Of a stretch of 64,000 nucleotides of DNA, positions 11,676 through 23,640 are shown one piece after another. Where the stretch lies: contig ML679961.1 of assembly GCA_007922225.1 (NCBI GenBank), positions 73,326,890 to 73,390,889 of the forward strand, written 5' to 3'. Made by a program: the position numbers and the translations under genes. The stretch's first letter is position 1. The number at the start of each line of letters is the position of its first letter. The notes under the pieces are model-generated. The model worked only from the letters and a program-made list of their open reading frames with translations. It ran no database searches and had not been told where the DNA came from. This stretch comes from Emydura subglobosa. Lineage: Eukaryota > Chordata > Testudines > Chelidae.

Positions 11676-11940
11676 GGCCTGGTCTACATTAGGAAAGTAG
11701 GTTGGTATAACTACATCACTCAGGCATGTGAAAAATCTGCACCCTTGAGTGACACAGTTAAATGAACCTAATCTCCAGTGTAGACAGCACTAGGTCAATG
11801 GGAGAGTTCTCCTGTTGAACTAGCTACTGCCTCTCACAGAGGTGGAGTACCTATGCCAATGGGAGAACTCCTTCCATCAGTGTAGATAACGCCTTTAGTG
11901 AAGCGCGACTGCGGCACAACTGCCGCAGCGTAGTGTGGTG
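11676..11940 (+). mobile_element. MITE of the 'ggcctggtctaca' family
   Basis: Starts 'ggcctggtctacattagg', followed by 'agtaggttggtataactaca', 'cactcaggcatgtgaaaaat', 'aatctccagtgtagacagca' and 'tcttcca/ccaatgggagaactcc' blocks. This is an orderly MITE with internal inverted 'gtgtagac' words. The expected right terminal repeat ('...agtgtagac...ggcc') is degraded after 'gcagcgtagtgtgg'. Its outer sequence matches the right end of the 46790-47149 element, so both probably used the same transposase. Confidence 0.8.
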
Positions 11941-12398
11941 TTGTATTCTCTTGCTCTGCCACCTGCACATTGGGCAGAGAAATGTCAAGTTAAAAGTAGT
12001 TAAAGCCAGGGAGCAGGTAATAATTAAATTATGATTCACCCATTTTGCAGGGTTACGTTAGCAACCTAACCATTTTTTGCCTCTTTGAAATGCACCTCCA
12101 AATGTTTCCAGAGTCATTAATCACTCCTAAGCTCTGAAGTCTTCAAAGAAGGCAAGAGGGAAATGAGACAAAACCCAAACCTCCTCGGGAACATGGGACT
12201 TGCCCTACACAGGGGATGATCTGAGGCCCATGAATGCTGATAGAAAGACTCCTTTTGATTTTGCAGGGCTTTGAATGAGGTCCTGAAGAGCAAACTGTTA
12301 GTCATTTAGGAAGATGTGTGAAGAAATATTTGCTTGAATTTGTTTTATTCTCCTTATTCTCATAGTTTTCCCTCATCATTCCTAATGAAAATCCCTTG
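11941..12398. other. unassigned sequence
   Basis: No gene or repeat recognised; short chance ORFs only. Confidence 0.4.
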
Positions 12399-12431
12399 GT
12401 GTGTGTATGTGTGTGTGTGTGTGTGTGTGTG
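12399..12431. repeat. (TG)n microsatellite
   Basis: Alternating GT with one A interruption, about 33 bases. Confidence 0.97.
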
Positions 12432-12562
12432 AATTCCAATTTTACCCTCACATTTTAGTCTCATTTTCATACTGCTCAAGATCAAACATAATCTCCAAAT
12501 GTATGAGAAATGTCTACAAGGATGTGGGGGGAGGGGAGAAGCACTCATTAGACCTAAAGGGA

Positions 12563-12600
12563 ATATTATTACTATTATATTATTATTATCTATTAATTAG
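12563..12600. repeat. (ATT)n low-complexity tract
   Basis: Imperfect TATTATTAC/TATTATTATTATC repeats. Confidence 0.8.
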
Positions 12601-13099
12601 TAATCCAAGGCTCATATAAAAAGTCTAAGCCTGAAAAATGCTGAACAATCCCCACTCTTGCTGAAGTCAATGGAAGCTCATGGAAGCTGATGAGAGATGG
12701 GGGCGCTCAGAACCTCCAGCGTCGTTCCCAGTTCTCATAAATGTACACAGCGCCTTTACAATTCATAGAGGAACACTCAGTCCAATAAACATACATAATA
12801 TTCTTCTTCTGTTGTGGGTGTCCCTCTGTCAATTATAATAATGGGTCTTCCACATAATGTTTTCCACCAGGTCTTACATTATTCAGTGCACAGGAAAGTT
12901 GCATAAGGGAGCAGAATTCTGGTTGCAAGGGCAGTCTTAAGTCTGGCATTTCCCAACTTTTGAATGTTTGGCTTTGCAATCTAAATAACTTTTTTTTTTT
13001 CAACTGAAAACCTCCACTTTCATCTCATACCAACATAGCAGATTCTTAACTCTGGTATTCCATTCCCAGTTTATACACAAAACTCTCCCCACCCCCGCA
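12601..13099. other. unassigned sequence
   Basis: No gene or repeat recognised. Contains a T10 run near 12991. Confidence 0.4.
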
Positions 13100-13118
13100 C
13101 CCCCCCCCCCCCCCCCCC
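13100..13118. repeat. 19-base C homopolymer
   Basis: A run of 19 C preceded by 'ccccacccccgca'. The G-rich complementary strand could form a quadruplex. Length in the assembly may be affected by sequencing error. Confidence 0.95.
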
Positions 13119-16100
13119 AAACCTCTCAGTGAAATCAGTGGAGAAGCCAGGCATCTACAGAGAGTAGAATATTGCACTGAACTCTAGAGTAATACTCAAA
13201 GTGTAACAGTTTCTCCTACATCTGAATTTCCTCAGGTTGTGGGTAGTATGAGGGGCAGGGATGGTAAGAGTTAAACATTCCATCTGCCTGAAAGACTGCA
13301 GCTAATTGTTTACCTTATATTCCTTCAATCTCTCTTCCCTGAAGACACATGTATGTACTTTTCCTATAATAGAATTTACCTCCTCTATTTAAACCTGATA
13401 TTATTTGTGAAAGTTAAAAGGAGAATTGATTAACCTTCCAATTGCTTCTCCCCATCCAAAATCTGAAGAGATGCTCTTGCTGTCCTTTGATATATTCTTA
13501 CTCCCCTCCTTGTGCAGTTAATCGATGCTTCGGTATTAATTTGGACTTCTCTGCCCTTGCTAACTTCAAGAGCTTCTCCATACTTGTATTCTGTTAAAGC
13601 CCTCTTGGAAAACCTGAAAAACATTCTGCTTGGAAACAATTCTGCCTACATCTCATCGATTCATTAGCATCAAATTGTGATCTTCTCTGATGTGGCTGCT
13701 GATTCACCCTGTCCTTCCATGCCCCAGATGTGCGTTCTGTCTTTGCTGACTCACTCTGTCCTTCCATCTTCCAGTCCTGTGTCCTAGTCATGATCTGACT
13801 CCTTGGCCTTCTCTTCCCCTAACCCCATACCCTCTCTCATCTATCCCCAAGCCTCATGCCTTAATATCACACACTCTCTGTTCTCCTACCCTAATCTTCC
13901 TCTGTAAAGAAATGGTTTCCTTTACTTACTTTCTCCTCTCATGACCCTTTCAGCATCCTGTCATTTGAAGGAGAAACACAGTAATCAGTATCTAATTTCC
14001 TTGGAGTTGTACAGCAGCAATACTAAGCTATGCCTGAAGTTCATTAAGCAGCTCCAGTCTACTAGGCACAAGGAAGCTGTAGCATTCAGGGGTGAAATAT
14101 GTACAAGCCAACTGGCCAATGTCTCGGGACACCAGAAACATCAGAAAAGTGACACCATAAAAATGGCACCTTCTTAATATAATCTGCTTCCCATGGGCCT
14201 CTTGAGCAGGGTCTGCTGAATTCACTGACAAAGACACATGTTTACTTAAACCCTGCTGAGCCAGTGTGGCAATAGGAGAAGGAGCTGATGTCTATTCTGC
14301 TGCAAGCATTGTCATTTATCAGCTCCATTCTGATTGCTGGTGGCTTCCTAACTGGGGATGATGTAAGAAGCAGAAAGCAAGTAGCTTGATTCTCAGGTCT
14401 CAGGTGAAGTTTGTGATACCGTCAGAAGAACAAAGAAAGAATACCATTTAGCTTGTAAATTTGATAAGGAAGTTGCTGAGAGAGACTAAGCATGCAAACC
14501 AATAGTGTAACTTCTCCCATTGCAACTGCACTTCATGCTGGATTTAAACAAGAAACATTTAGCAAGGGGAAACTCTTCCTTCTGTCCTCCCCCAGAGCAC
14601 TATGGGCTCCAGTGTGGCTTTTCGTGTTGCAGTCTGTGTTAGGGCTGCTATGCAGTGACAGGTCTTGAACTATTTGAGGCAGCCAGAATACATGCCGGGA
14701 GAGTACATACATCTTTTTAAGGGGCGCAGCATACATCCCCTGCTAGTCCAATAATGCTGTGATGCCTCTGACCCTCAATCCCTTTGTACCGCAGCTTTAT
14801 AATTGGGATCGGGATTTAGCCTTCACTATTCAAGGGCCCAGTTTGCAGCTCTGGCTTGAACTGTGGGAGGAAGAAGTCTCCTTTCATCCTCTCTCCCTCT
14901 GCCAGCTGTGTACCTGTGCCGGGGCAGTCAGAATCTGTACCTGTATTTTGATCTGCTGCATTTCAGTAAGAGAAGATGTCTCTTGCTCTCACTTCAAATC
15001 CTTTCCTGATTTCCTCCCCTAATCCTTTGTTAATCCTACTCTTGCTTTCTTCCAAATCCCTAGGAGAATGAGGGATGCAGCTGTAACGGCCCCTACTCCC
15101 AGTGCTGTAGCTCTTGCTCCAAGCAGTTCTCAAAGAAGCTATTGCTTCTCTCCCTTTGTTTCTCACCCCTGCTGGCATTGTTCTTTTGGCTGTTTTATGG
15201 TAACTTCGCTATTGAACACTGCAGAGGAATGTATCCCCAAACATCTCTCCAGCCACATGCAGAGAAATCTGAGATCTCTTCTCCCTTGGTGCCCAGCAGG
15301 AGATTCCAGCTTGCTTTTTATGTTTCATCTACTACATACACACACACTAAGGTTTGACGGCATTGATAAGAGCCTACCTAATGAGCTAGCATAGGGAGCA
15401 GCTAATGGTAATGCAGCTATATCTCCTCTCTCTATAAGATTTCTTGCCTGTTTGTGAAATCCAGCCCTGTCTTGCCTGCCTCAGACTTTTTAATTAATCA
15501 TTAATTAATAATGTGCTATTTTATTATTATTTTGAGCATTTATAAGGCATCCAGCATTGTGGTATCTGGATACTTTTGCACCAGTCTTTTTACCCATATT
15601 GCAGTTGGATTCATACCACTGACAATTTGCTTCATCCAGAGGGTCCCTTAGCCTCTTTCAACAACCACTGGTCTGAGACCTTATTTGTTCCTTAGACATT
15701 TCCTTAGTACCTGAGACATCCCACATTTGAAAGCCAAAGGGCCAAACCCTGAGAGGAGAGCAGACTTGCAACACTGAAGTCTAAGCTCAGCATCTCCCTG
15801 GAGTTGGTCCCAAATTGGCTCCATCTCAAATGTGCCTGCTGTTATTGCTTGTCACTGTAAATTATTGTCATCAGAAATGCAAAGCTGAGACATGCTGTAG
15901 TATCAGTGTGTGGTCTTGGTATAAAGTTGTAAAATGGGATGCATTCATTGATTTTTTTCAATGTTGTGGTCAGGTAAAATCTGGCACTTACATGATATGA
16001 CTTTGACTTGATGCAAGCTATTAAATGACTAATTCAGCCACACGGTATTTGCCTTCAGCTATAATGGAGAATTTGAGTATACTTTTCTTTTATATTTCTT

Positions 16101-16269
16101 TTGTTTTAGTTCCTGATGTTTTTGGTGTTTATCTGATTGTTGAGTCATAGCATATATTCATATGATATGTACTCCATGAGGGCCTTTGCAATTGATTTGA
16201 TGTGGAAGGTGCTCAGATACTTTAGTGTGAGGCAGCAGAATAAAGCCCTAAAATAGATATAGCTAACTC
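13119..16269. other. unassigned single-copy-like sequence, 3.1 kb
   Basis: No coding exon or clear repeat. 13800-13960 and 15000-15060 are pyrimidine-rich. Around 15490-15560 an AT-rich 'taattaatcattaattaata' leads into 'attattattttgagcattta', which resembles a worn minus-strand SINE/LINE tail but is too short to call. ORFs at 15068-15394 and 14759-15022 have no recognised motifs. Confidence 0.4.
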
Positions 16270-16470
16270 TTACATAGAATTTTTAATGAGTAGATCTCAA
16301 AGAAGGTGAGCGTAATCATCCCTATTTTATGGATGGACAAATTGAGGCACTGAGCAGTGAACTTACTTGTCCAAGGTCACCCAGCCAGCATGAGGCAGAG
16401 CTAGGAATAGAACATAGGTCTCCTGGGTCCGAATCCAGTTCGCTATCTGCCAGTCATCTTTGCAAGGCAA
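16270..16470 (-). repeat. MIR-type SINE, minus strand
   Basis: Reverse-complement MIR blocks in order: 'tccctattttatggatggac', 'aaattgaggcactgagcag', 'cttgtccaaggtcacccagc', 'gaggcagagctaggaataga' and 'ataggtctcctgggtccga'. Good preservation of the core. Confidence 0.9.
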
Positions 16471-17319
16471 TCTATCACCCTAAAGTATCCCCAAAACAAT
16501 TTCAATTCAGTTCAATTAAACAACTAAAATTTATCAACCCCTTTAGTGCTCACAGAAGACCATTTTTATTGCACCTATTTTTATTAAGACAGCTCTGATA
16601 CTCTCAGCATCAGCTCCCACATGTTACTACAGCACCTGTAATGCTCTACATCGGAGATGTTTGGTGGTTTACACTTATCCAAATATCCACAGACACTTCA
16701 TCCTGAAAGAGAGAGAGCAGCCAAGTCTTGAAATAGAAGTTGTTGAAAATATAATTTATGTTAAAGTAATTGATTCCTGATCATTTTAACCTCTCTGCTC
16801 TCTTCTTGTTCTGGTGCCCATCATATTGTGTGTTCATGACACATCTGGACTTTGGTTTAATGGATTTATTAATCGATAATGCCCCTTTTGTAGTGACTCG
16901 GCCACTCAAAGAACTGGTTGTGATGGGAATTACATCTCTTATGCCAAAGGCATGTAGCTGATGATGTCGAGGTCAGTTGTCAGGTAAAAGAGCTTGTATT
17001 GAAAAGGAGCTGCAGGAGTGCTACTGGGCTTTGCATTTATGCACAGCTGAGAAAATACTAAGGAGTTTGCTGTGCTTGACTTGAATACAGGGGTTTTGCT
17101 ATTGGCACCCATGTTTTTGTGTGTGTCTTTAGAGACCAGATGGTTCAGGACCAGGACTGTGTAGAAATGGCCACCAGAGCCGTGTGCACAGAATTGACAG
17201 GCAAATGGGTGGTGATGAGTGGATATTTAGACTAAGGTGGGCTGGGACAGATCACAAGTGGGGAAAGAGTAAGATGTTTCATTAATAGCCCCATGAAAGG
17301 TAGGCTTTCCCTGAGCTTC
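16471..17319. other. unassigned sequence
   Basis: No gene or repeat recognised. Contains 'gtttttgtgtgtgtcttt' near 17115 and only short ORFs. Confidence 0.4.
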
Positions 17320-17483
17320 GATTTTCAGAATTTTAAATTCCTATTTGCTTGTCTAATTGAAGCATAGAACCAGTACAATTGTATGTGCAGTTGCAGCAAA
17401 TGCATGTGCAGTTCACTAATTTTTAAACACACAACTGTGCATGTCAATTAGATGCACAGATAAATGGACACAATACTGAAAAT
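17320..17483. mobile_element. diverged palindromic MITE with 'gattttcag' ends
   Basis: Left end 'gattttcagaattttaaatt' and reversed right end 'gattttcagtattgtgtcca' align over about 45 bp at roughly two-thirds identity, including a shared 'tctaattga' block. No coding capacity and no clear target duplication. Confidence 0.45.
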
Positions 17484-18104
17484 CTAAATAATCTAAATCT
17501 AAATGTGCTTTCTGTTCACATTACGTAGTGACCAGTGTTAAAAGGAAACAGGCTGACCTTGATGAAACATGAACCCTCCAATGTGCCTAAGTACTGGATA
17601 GTGAGTTTGACTGACTGCCGTACTGATGACATTTTCTAATCCAATTTAATGGTTTCCAGCATTTTCCCATCGATTGCTTCTGGTGTCATCTTTTCATCCA
17701 CTTGTTTTTTGATTTCTATTATTATCTCCTACTCGTTTTGCTCCGTCTGATCAGCTGGGTCTCCAGCAAATGACTACTATCAACTTAATCCCAATATTGT
17801 CTATAATTTCCCATAATGATTCTAACCCACCTCTAGTTCACGTTAGGTCTCCTCTCTCTCAGTTACTAACTAAACCTTGCTTCACAGAAAAAGACAACTC
17901 ATTTTCCCTCCATTCTTTTCAGTCTCCAAGTATTTTCTTACTCCTTACTGAGCTTTGATTCCCTATAATGTTTTCATCTAAATCCATGATGGTCAAAATC
18001 CTTCCTGCTTGTACAGAATATATTTGCATTTTTCTATATTCTTCATGTTGTTTCTTTAAATGTATTTTTAGAGGCACAATAGTCAGTGTTGTCTAATTAT
18101 CAGA
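17484..18104. other. unassigned sequence
   Basis: 'aatctaaataatctaaatct' near 17478-17500 is a short AATCTA tandem. Otherwise nothing recognised. Confidence 0.4.
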
Positions 18105-18305
18105 GTACAAGGATTTTTTTCTGCTATAGACTTACTGTGTGCCCTTTAGCAAGTTGCTTAAATTCTCCATGCCTCAGTTTCCCAATTTATAAAATGAATG
18201 CCATAATATTTAATTCACAGGGTGTTGATGTCTAATTAATGAACTATATGGAAAGTGCTTTGAAATGTTAATTTGAAAGGTGTTGTATAAGTACATAATA
18301 ATAAT
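18105..18305 (+). repeat. MIR-type SINE, plus strand (3' two-thirds)
   Basis: 'tgtgccctttagcaagttgc', 'ctccatgcctcagtttccca', 'atttataaaatgaatgccat', 'aaagtgctttgaaatgtt' and a tail 'gtgttgtataagtac...aataataat'. Confidence 0.85.
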
Positions 18306-18656
18306 TTCCTGTAATTTCTTGGATTTTCATCCCTTTTTCCCGAGGGTTTGTTTTTCTCTCCCACACACACATTGCTTCATTTTCTAGGTCATCATTTTCA
18401 CATCCTAGTTTTGCCACCAAATAATGACTGGATATACATGTATACATATATCAAAGAGGATTTTAAAGATTAATTATTCATGTTCCATATGAACCACTGG
18501 AGTCTTAAATTATAAAATAAGCCTTTTGAAAAATGTAGTTTATTTTCCTTTCAGCATTGCCTACCTTTTGGAGGCATACAGTGATAATAATACTATCATA
18601 AATTAGGCTGTAAGATACTATAGTTGATGGAGCAATCTAGAAAGATATTGCAACTT
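18306..18656. other. unassigned sequence
   Basis: Nothing recognised beyond a short CACA run at 18362-18371. Confidence 0.4.
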
Positions 18657-18830
18657 AAATTTTCAAGAGTGACTAGTGATTTTGACTTTCCCAGTTTGTG
18701 GGTAGCCAACTTGAGATGTCTTAAAAGAGCCTAATTTTTAGAGGGTGAGTGCCTCACACTTTCTGAAAATGAAGGTTCTTTAAAGTGTCTCAATTGGGCA
18801 TCAGAATCACCACTCATTTTTGAACTTTTA
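18657..18830. mobile_element. palindromic MITE with 'ttttcaagagtgactagtga' end
   Basis: The left arm ('gtgactagtgattttg', 'ccaacttgagatgtctta', 'agcctaatttttagag') is mirrored by the reversed right arm ('tgagtggtgattctg', 'cccaattgagacacttta', 'accttcattttcagaaag'). About 174 bp, non-coding, arms roughly 70% alike. Confidence 0.65.
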
Positions 18831-18881
18831 GGCCTGTGCCTTTTATCAGAAAGGTTTTACAAACTCTGTGTATATCTTGAA

Positions 18882-18883
<2 letters not shown>

Positions 18884-18911
<28 letters not shown>
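18884..18911. repeat. (TA)n microsatellite
   Basis: About 28 bases of perfect alternating AT. A second, shorter TA tract lies at 19319-19333. Confidence 0.97.
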
Positions 18912-18912
<1 letters not shown>

Positions 18913-19859
18913 CTCTGAAATGCAACTACAGTTAGGGTGGATATGAAAGCTGCTTAACAGAGCACAATAACACTACACAAAGTTCACAATCGGAAGAGAA
19001 GAAGAATATTGAATACAACTGAAGCTGTAGTTGGAATATTAGACTGGCAGCATATGGATTTTGGGCAGGACTTTGAAGTTAAAGGTGCCATTACTTATGT
19101 GAATGATGCTGTGGGATCTTTAAAGATGATAAGTTGTGAATAATCAATTCTCCGTTCTCTGTCTTATCCTAAAGGCCTTGTTTTATTTTGCGTACACTAA
19201 GAGCCAAATACCACAGACATGCATGTAAATACATTTACTCAAAAACCGTGCAATTGCAGGATCAGGACCCAAGCTGCTTTTTCACATCTAGTAGCAAATG
19301 GCTCCATTTTATTTATGGTTTATATATATATATTTATTTTGCCTTAATTTCAAATTATTCCATTAGCAAGAACATAGGAGTGAAGAAATGGGACAATTTC
19401 AAAGCTAAAGTGCTTTTCAGCAAATTACACAAGTTACTGGCATCATTCACAATTTGCTCAGCACCATTATACTTAATGCAAGATGACTAGCTTCAATAAG
19501 GCTTAAATATTAACTTGTGCGAAAGATGGCCAACTATGGAGTAGCAATGACTCCATCCTCAACTGTTGCTTAATCATTTCTAAATATCAGGCAAAAAAAT
19601 GCCTCCTCCAGAATAAAGAAAAAAAGTATTTATGGATATAAAAATAGATGCCAGCAATTACCATGTAGCTGACAAAAAGTAAAAGAACATCAGGGACTTG
19701 GAAAAGATTCTAGCACATCTAAAAGTGACGTTAGAATTATTTGAGGATAGATAGTAAAATGGAAAAAAAAAAGTTAGGAAAAGAAATAAGGGAAGGACAC
19801 TTGTTATAATACCAAGATAATTATGTTTTGCATTTCTGCAGTATTGTTCCTTCAATACA
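18912..19859. other. unassigned AT-rich sequence
   Basis: No repeat family recognised. The ORF at 19188-19490 (100 codons) spans the TA tract at 19319 and has no recognised domain. Confidence 0.4.
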
Positions 19860-20015
19860 TATAGAAATATTAATTAACCCTCACAGCTCTTCTGTGGATT
19901 AAGTATTTTTGGCCCTGTTTTCCAGACAAGACACACAGAGATGAAGTGACTTGTCCATTACCATAAAGCCAGCTGGTGACATGGCTTTCTATAGAACTTA
20001 GAAATTCTGCCTACA
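19860..20015 (-). repeat. MIR-type SINE, minus strand
   Basis: 'aaccctcacagctcttctgt', 'ccctgttttccagacaagac', 'acacagagatgaagtgactt', 'gtccattaccataaagccag' is the reverse complement of the MIR 3' half and core, heavily diverged. Confidence 0.7.
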
Positions 20016-20523
20016 AATTCTTTTTGGCAACCCCTAAAATATAACCTCTCTTTGCAGAACAAGTTCAAATATTAATTTTTGTATTGATAATAATCACTGA
20101 CTGATACAGAAAATTGAGACACCTGCTTGCGTTTCCTATGAAAATAACTACTGTACAGCAAACTGATTTTTATTTTTAGTATATAGCAAAAACTTACTAG
20201 GTATAAAACCACATTTTCAAATCTGGCCACCTACCTTTCAGCTACATAGTTTATGATCATAAATGACCATGCACATTTTTATGAGCAAATAAGCAATTAA
20301 CATTGATGCACAATTAGCTACTTTTGCATGCATACATATTTTCTTTCACATAAAAATGTTGGCATTGAGTGTATAATGAATGTACAAGCAATATTAGAGC
20401 TACGTTGCAACTGAATCTTCTTCTAGTATATAGCTTCTGACAGGACAAACAATGAATTAGGTATTGGGTACGTGATATAGCCACTCTATTATAGCAGTTT
20501 CATCTGGAGATGTGAAGTACAGC
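20016..20523. other. unassigned AT-rich sequence
   Basis: Traces such as 'cacattttcaaatctggcc' near 20211 resemble the outer end of palindromic 'ttttcaaa' elements, but no partner arm is clear. Confidence 0.35.
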
Positions 20524-21389
20524 TGTTGAGCCAGGGATCAATTCAGATCAATTCAAATTCCCACAGCGGGGCACCCAATAACCGTACCAGTGAAGACCAG
20601 GATTCAATCTCTTCAATGCAGAGCTACTTATTGAAAAGCAGGTATCACAGATAATTAGTAAGCCTCAATTTCCCAAGCATAAACCCTCAGTAACTATGCT
20701 GGCCCCACACAATCCTGATTGGTAAGCAAAGCGGGATAGCTAGGTGAAGACTGTCTCTTTCTTCTTCATATTCCCTCAGTTCCTTAGTCTATTTCTCAGT
20801 CCCTCATAGTGGGGTCTTGGCTACCGTGAGGCTCTCTGATCTGTGATCCCTTGGAGCAGGGTCTAGGTTACCCCGAGGCCCTCTGGTCTAATGTCCCTCT
20901 TCTGTCCGATAGTATCATCGGCCCTCTTGGATATATGAAATATAGATAGAAAACTAGATATTATGTGATCTTCCCAGTACTTCCCAATACCCTCTTCTTA
21001 GAGAAGTCACATGTCTCCTACAATATGCAAAATATGCTTTGCCAGCGAATTATCTGATATATTCCAAATAACTCATAATTTGGGAGGGGGCTGCAGGATT
21101 GGCTGATATGTACTTTCCATAAACTACTCCCCTCCAGGCACCTGATGCCACATCATTCTATAGGGTCAACTGACCCAGATCAGCTAGCCCCAGATTCACC
21201 ATTACATACTTCCACATGTACACATCAGGCAAACTGGTCATTGGCTGACTGTGACCATTGGTCTTCCACATCAGCATAGCTGCTTACACAGGGTCCGGAC
21301 AAACATTTTTGACACCTGTTGATGCCAGGTGCAAGCTTGGCCTTTTCAGTGATTTTCCACAGTCTAGTGCTACGAGGTCCTGCTCCTTG
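20524..21389 (-). other. unclassified block beside the minus-strand LINE; possible LTR remnant or LINE 3' UTR
   Basis: Read on the minus strand, this block shows a CCAAT-like word ('gcttaccaatcaggattg'), a weak TATA-like 'gggtttatgc', a polyadenylation-like 'caataag', and then a C/G-rich 'ttattgggtgccccgctg' close to a terminal 'tcaaca'. That order resembles U3-R-U5 of an LTR, but no 5-bp target duplication, partner LTR or polypurine tract could be confirmed. Part of it (21130-21389) may simply be the 3' untranslated region of the LINE whose reading frame ends near 21397. Base composition is richer in G+C than its flanks. Confidence 0.3.
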
Positions 21390-21395
21390 AATCCT

Positions 21396-22478
21396 CTAGC
21401 ACTCAGGCTCACCAAACTTGTCCATATAGTGATTCATCACCGTCCCAACAGCAGCCCCACCATCAAGATGATAAAGAGGGCAGTCCATAACCAATGTCAC
21501 ACTGTTTGTTCTTGAGATCCACAGGGGCAGTACAGTTGCACAAGAAGCCCCAAAGTTACAGATCTGAGTTAAACTGCCCATGACCACAACATATCCTATT
21601 GTAACTAAAAAGGATCTTTTGATTCATGTGGCAGTTCAGATCTTTAAGTTCATATCGCGGGAGTTGAACCGGAGAGACTAGGACATGCGGATATGAGTTC
21701 TCCATCTGCCAAGAAATGCACCATTGATCTAAAATGTAGCCCTGCACCACCCATTGCCACTCTTCCTTAGAAAGATCACATCAGATATACTGTCTGAAAG
21801 ACTTAACTATTTCAGGAAAGGGGCTTCTTGACTTAAACCAGTGTTTTTGTTGTAGCTTTGAAATAGAATTGTGAAGTAAGCTGTCTTGATATTTGGCTAC
21901 ATGCAATAATAGCCCTGACTTGACACCTAATCATCAGGAGAGCAATACCAGCCAGGACTGGAACATTGGAGACCAGAGTTGTCCAGGTTGCACCAGTGAT
22001 GTTGATAGTTGAGTCCAACTTGCCACAATGATGCCTATAGCCCCATTTTGCCAACAGTATTCAGCAGGTGCAATAATTAGGGCATTGGTTGGTGTCCATA
22101 AGGTTGCAGCACCAGTGCTCCATGACATGCTATCAAGCCTGCAAAAGGAATGTGACTCTTAACTGGAGTTTAGTCGCATCTTCTTGATGTGTTATCAAAA
22201 GGACAGGGAGCAGTCAAGCTTTATCCGCAAATAAATAGGCTATGTTTAAAAAACGATTGACTGATTGTACAGAAGCACCTGCAGCAGTCAATGAGCTAAC
22301 TAATCGGCAAGATGGAAATACCATGATATTGTCTTCAGTGGGTTTAGTTTAAGTCGCCACTTCAAAAAGTACTGGACCAAGGTGACAAGGTCAGATGACA
22401 AGCAGAACTGCAGCACCACAAACCTCTTTATGGCTATTACCAGATGGATATCATCAATGTATACAAACTCAGTTGCCA

Positions 22479-22513
<35 letters not shown>

Positions 22514-23640
22514 AAAGCATCAGAGTGAATACAGATTCCTGGGGAAATCTTGTTCATATGGCATGGGCTACTTGAACCATCTCCACATTTGGTGATCAGT
22601 GTTCTGTTATAAATTATCTGGATAATAAATTGTATACATTTTTTGTCTGGGACCCTGGACTATTGTTTTAGGACTAATCCATGGTATCACACTGTGTCAT
22701 ATGCTCACAAAAAGTCAGCAAAAACAGTGCTGACTTGTTCTGCCTCAAAGGCATCCTCAGTAAAATATGTCTAATCACTTGAGCCTCAGTACTACGGCCT
22801 GGTTGGAACCCTGCATGGTAATGAGGTAACTGTGAGTCGATTAAAGAGAACAGTCTCTCAAGCAGCTTAAAAGTGATGTCAATCAGAGCAGTAGTTCTTC
22901 AGGTCGTCAACTTTCCTTCCAGGCTTAAGAAGAACCACTATGTGTGACCTTCACTGAGCTTTGTGTATTATAGAGCCTTAATACAAAGTAGCAACAGGAT
23001 GAGCTCATGTGAGGCAGGAACTCCCCATGGATTTTGTCAAGCCCAGGAGCCTTGTAAGGTTTTAAAAATTGAAATTGCTGATTCCAGTTCCTCCCTAATG
23101 AATGGCTGGGATAAGCCAGGGTTGGCTGAGGAGGTTAACAAATCCTTCTGAGTGTCAACAATACCTTCCAATCATGATCTCTGTTTGTTATTCCGAGTCA
23201 GCTGTAGACCACAAGGTGGACAGCTACAGCATTTCCTGAGACACATGTAGAGCTTTTAGGAGTCTCCTCTGCCTAAAAGCAATGAGGAAGGCCCCAAACC
23301 ATAGAGCTTGAGTATGTGAAGTCCACACTTTGAACACATTTGTGCCACCTTTCCTGCCGCTTAACACTAAGATGTTCCATTAACATGTTAGCAGCTTGTT
23401 GCGTCCCCTCAGGTGAAGCAAACTATAAGACTTTTTGATAGTGGTTGTCACAGACATCATCCCAGCAGGGAGTATTTGCCCTATGAAAACCACATGGAAT
23501 GAACTTTCTAGCCACACTTATCAAAGTCTCACAGAAGATCCCGTAAACAAAGTTTACATCATCAGCCCCACGCTGTGATCTCCTGACTGAAAGGAATTTG
23601 AATATTTTCCATCAATAGTATCCTGTAGTTTGGGAAATAA
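21396..23640 (-). pseudogene. broken ORF2 of the Jockey/I-like LINE (reverse transcriptase and C-terminal domain)
   Basis: Source proteins of this kind copy their own RNA at a nick made by a linked endonuclease. Seen here on the minus strand: a linker segment around 23230-23480 with 'KRQERWHKCVQSVDFTYSSS', then RT remnants around 22620-23060 including 'QAPGL/KAPGLDKIHG' and 'YDTVWYHGL', then the catalytic-type motif YIDD at 22450-22461 within RFVYIDDIHLV-like context, and the following KWRLKLNPLKT. Next comes 'APAEYC' near 22051-22070 and finally 'VMDCPLYHLDGG' at about 21453-21488, close to the terminal stop near 21396. The second residue of the usual YADD is I here. Multiple frameshifts and stops make it dead. 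Clade assignment is from motif order recalled from the family, not from a search. Confidence 0.7.
22481..22510. repeat. (GT)15 microsatellite inside the LINE reading frame
   Basis: Thirty bases of pure GT. On the minus strand it encodes an HTHTHT run about 20 bases upstream of the YIDD codons, so it expanded after the LINE inserted or replaced local ORF2 sequence. Confidence 0.97.

Noticed and set aside
15068..15394. 108-codon ORF as a gene
   Set aside because: Low-complexity Ser/Pro/His composition from pyrimidine-rich DNA, no domain.
18884..18911. TATA-rich promoter
   Set aside because: Plain TA microsatellite with no initiator or downstream gene.
21396..22128. Retroviral envelope gene reading of the minus-strand ORFs
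   Set aside because: The hydrophobic 'NVPVLAGIALLM' segment first suggested a viral membrane protein, but the surrounding APAEYC and CPLYHLDGG motifs and the upstream YIDD fit the C-terminus of a LINE ORF2 far better.
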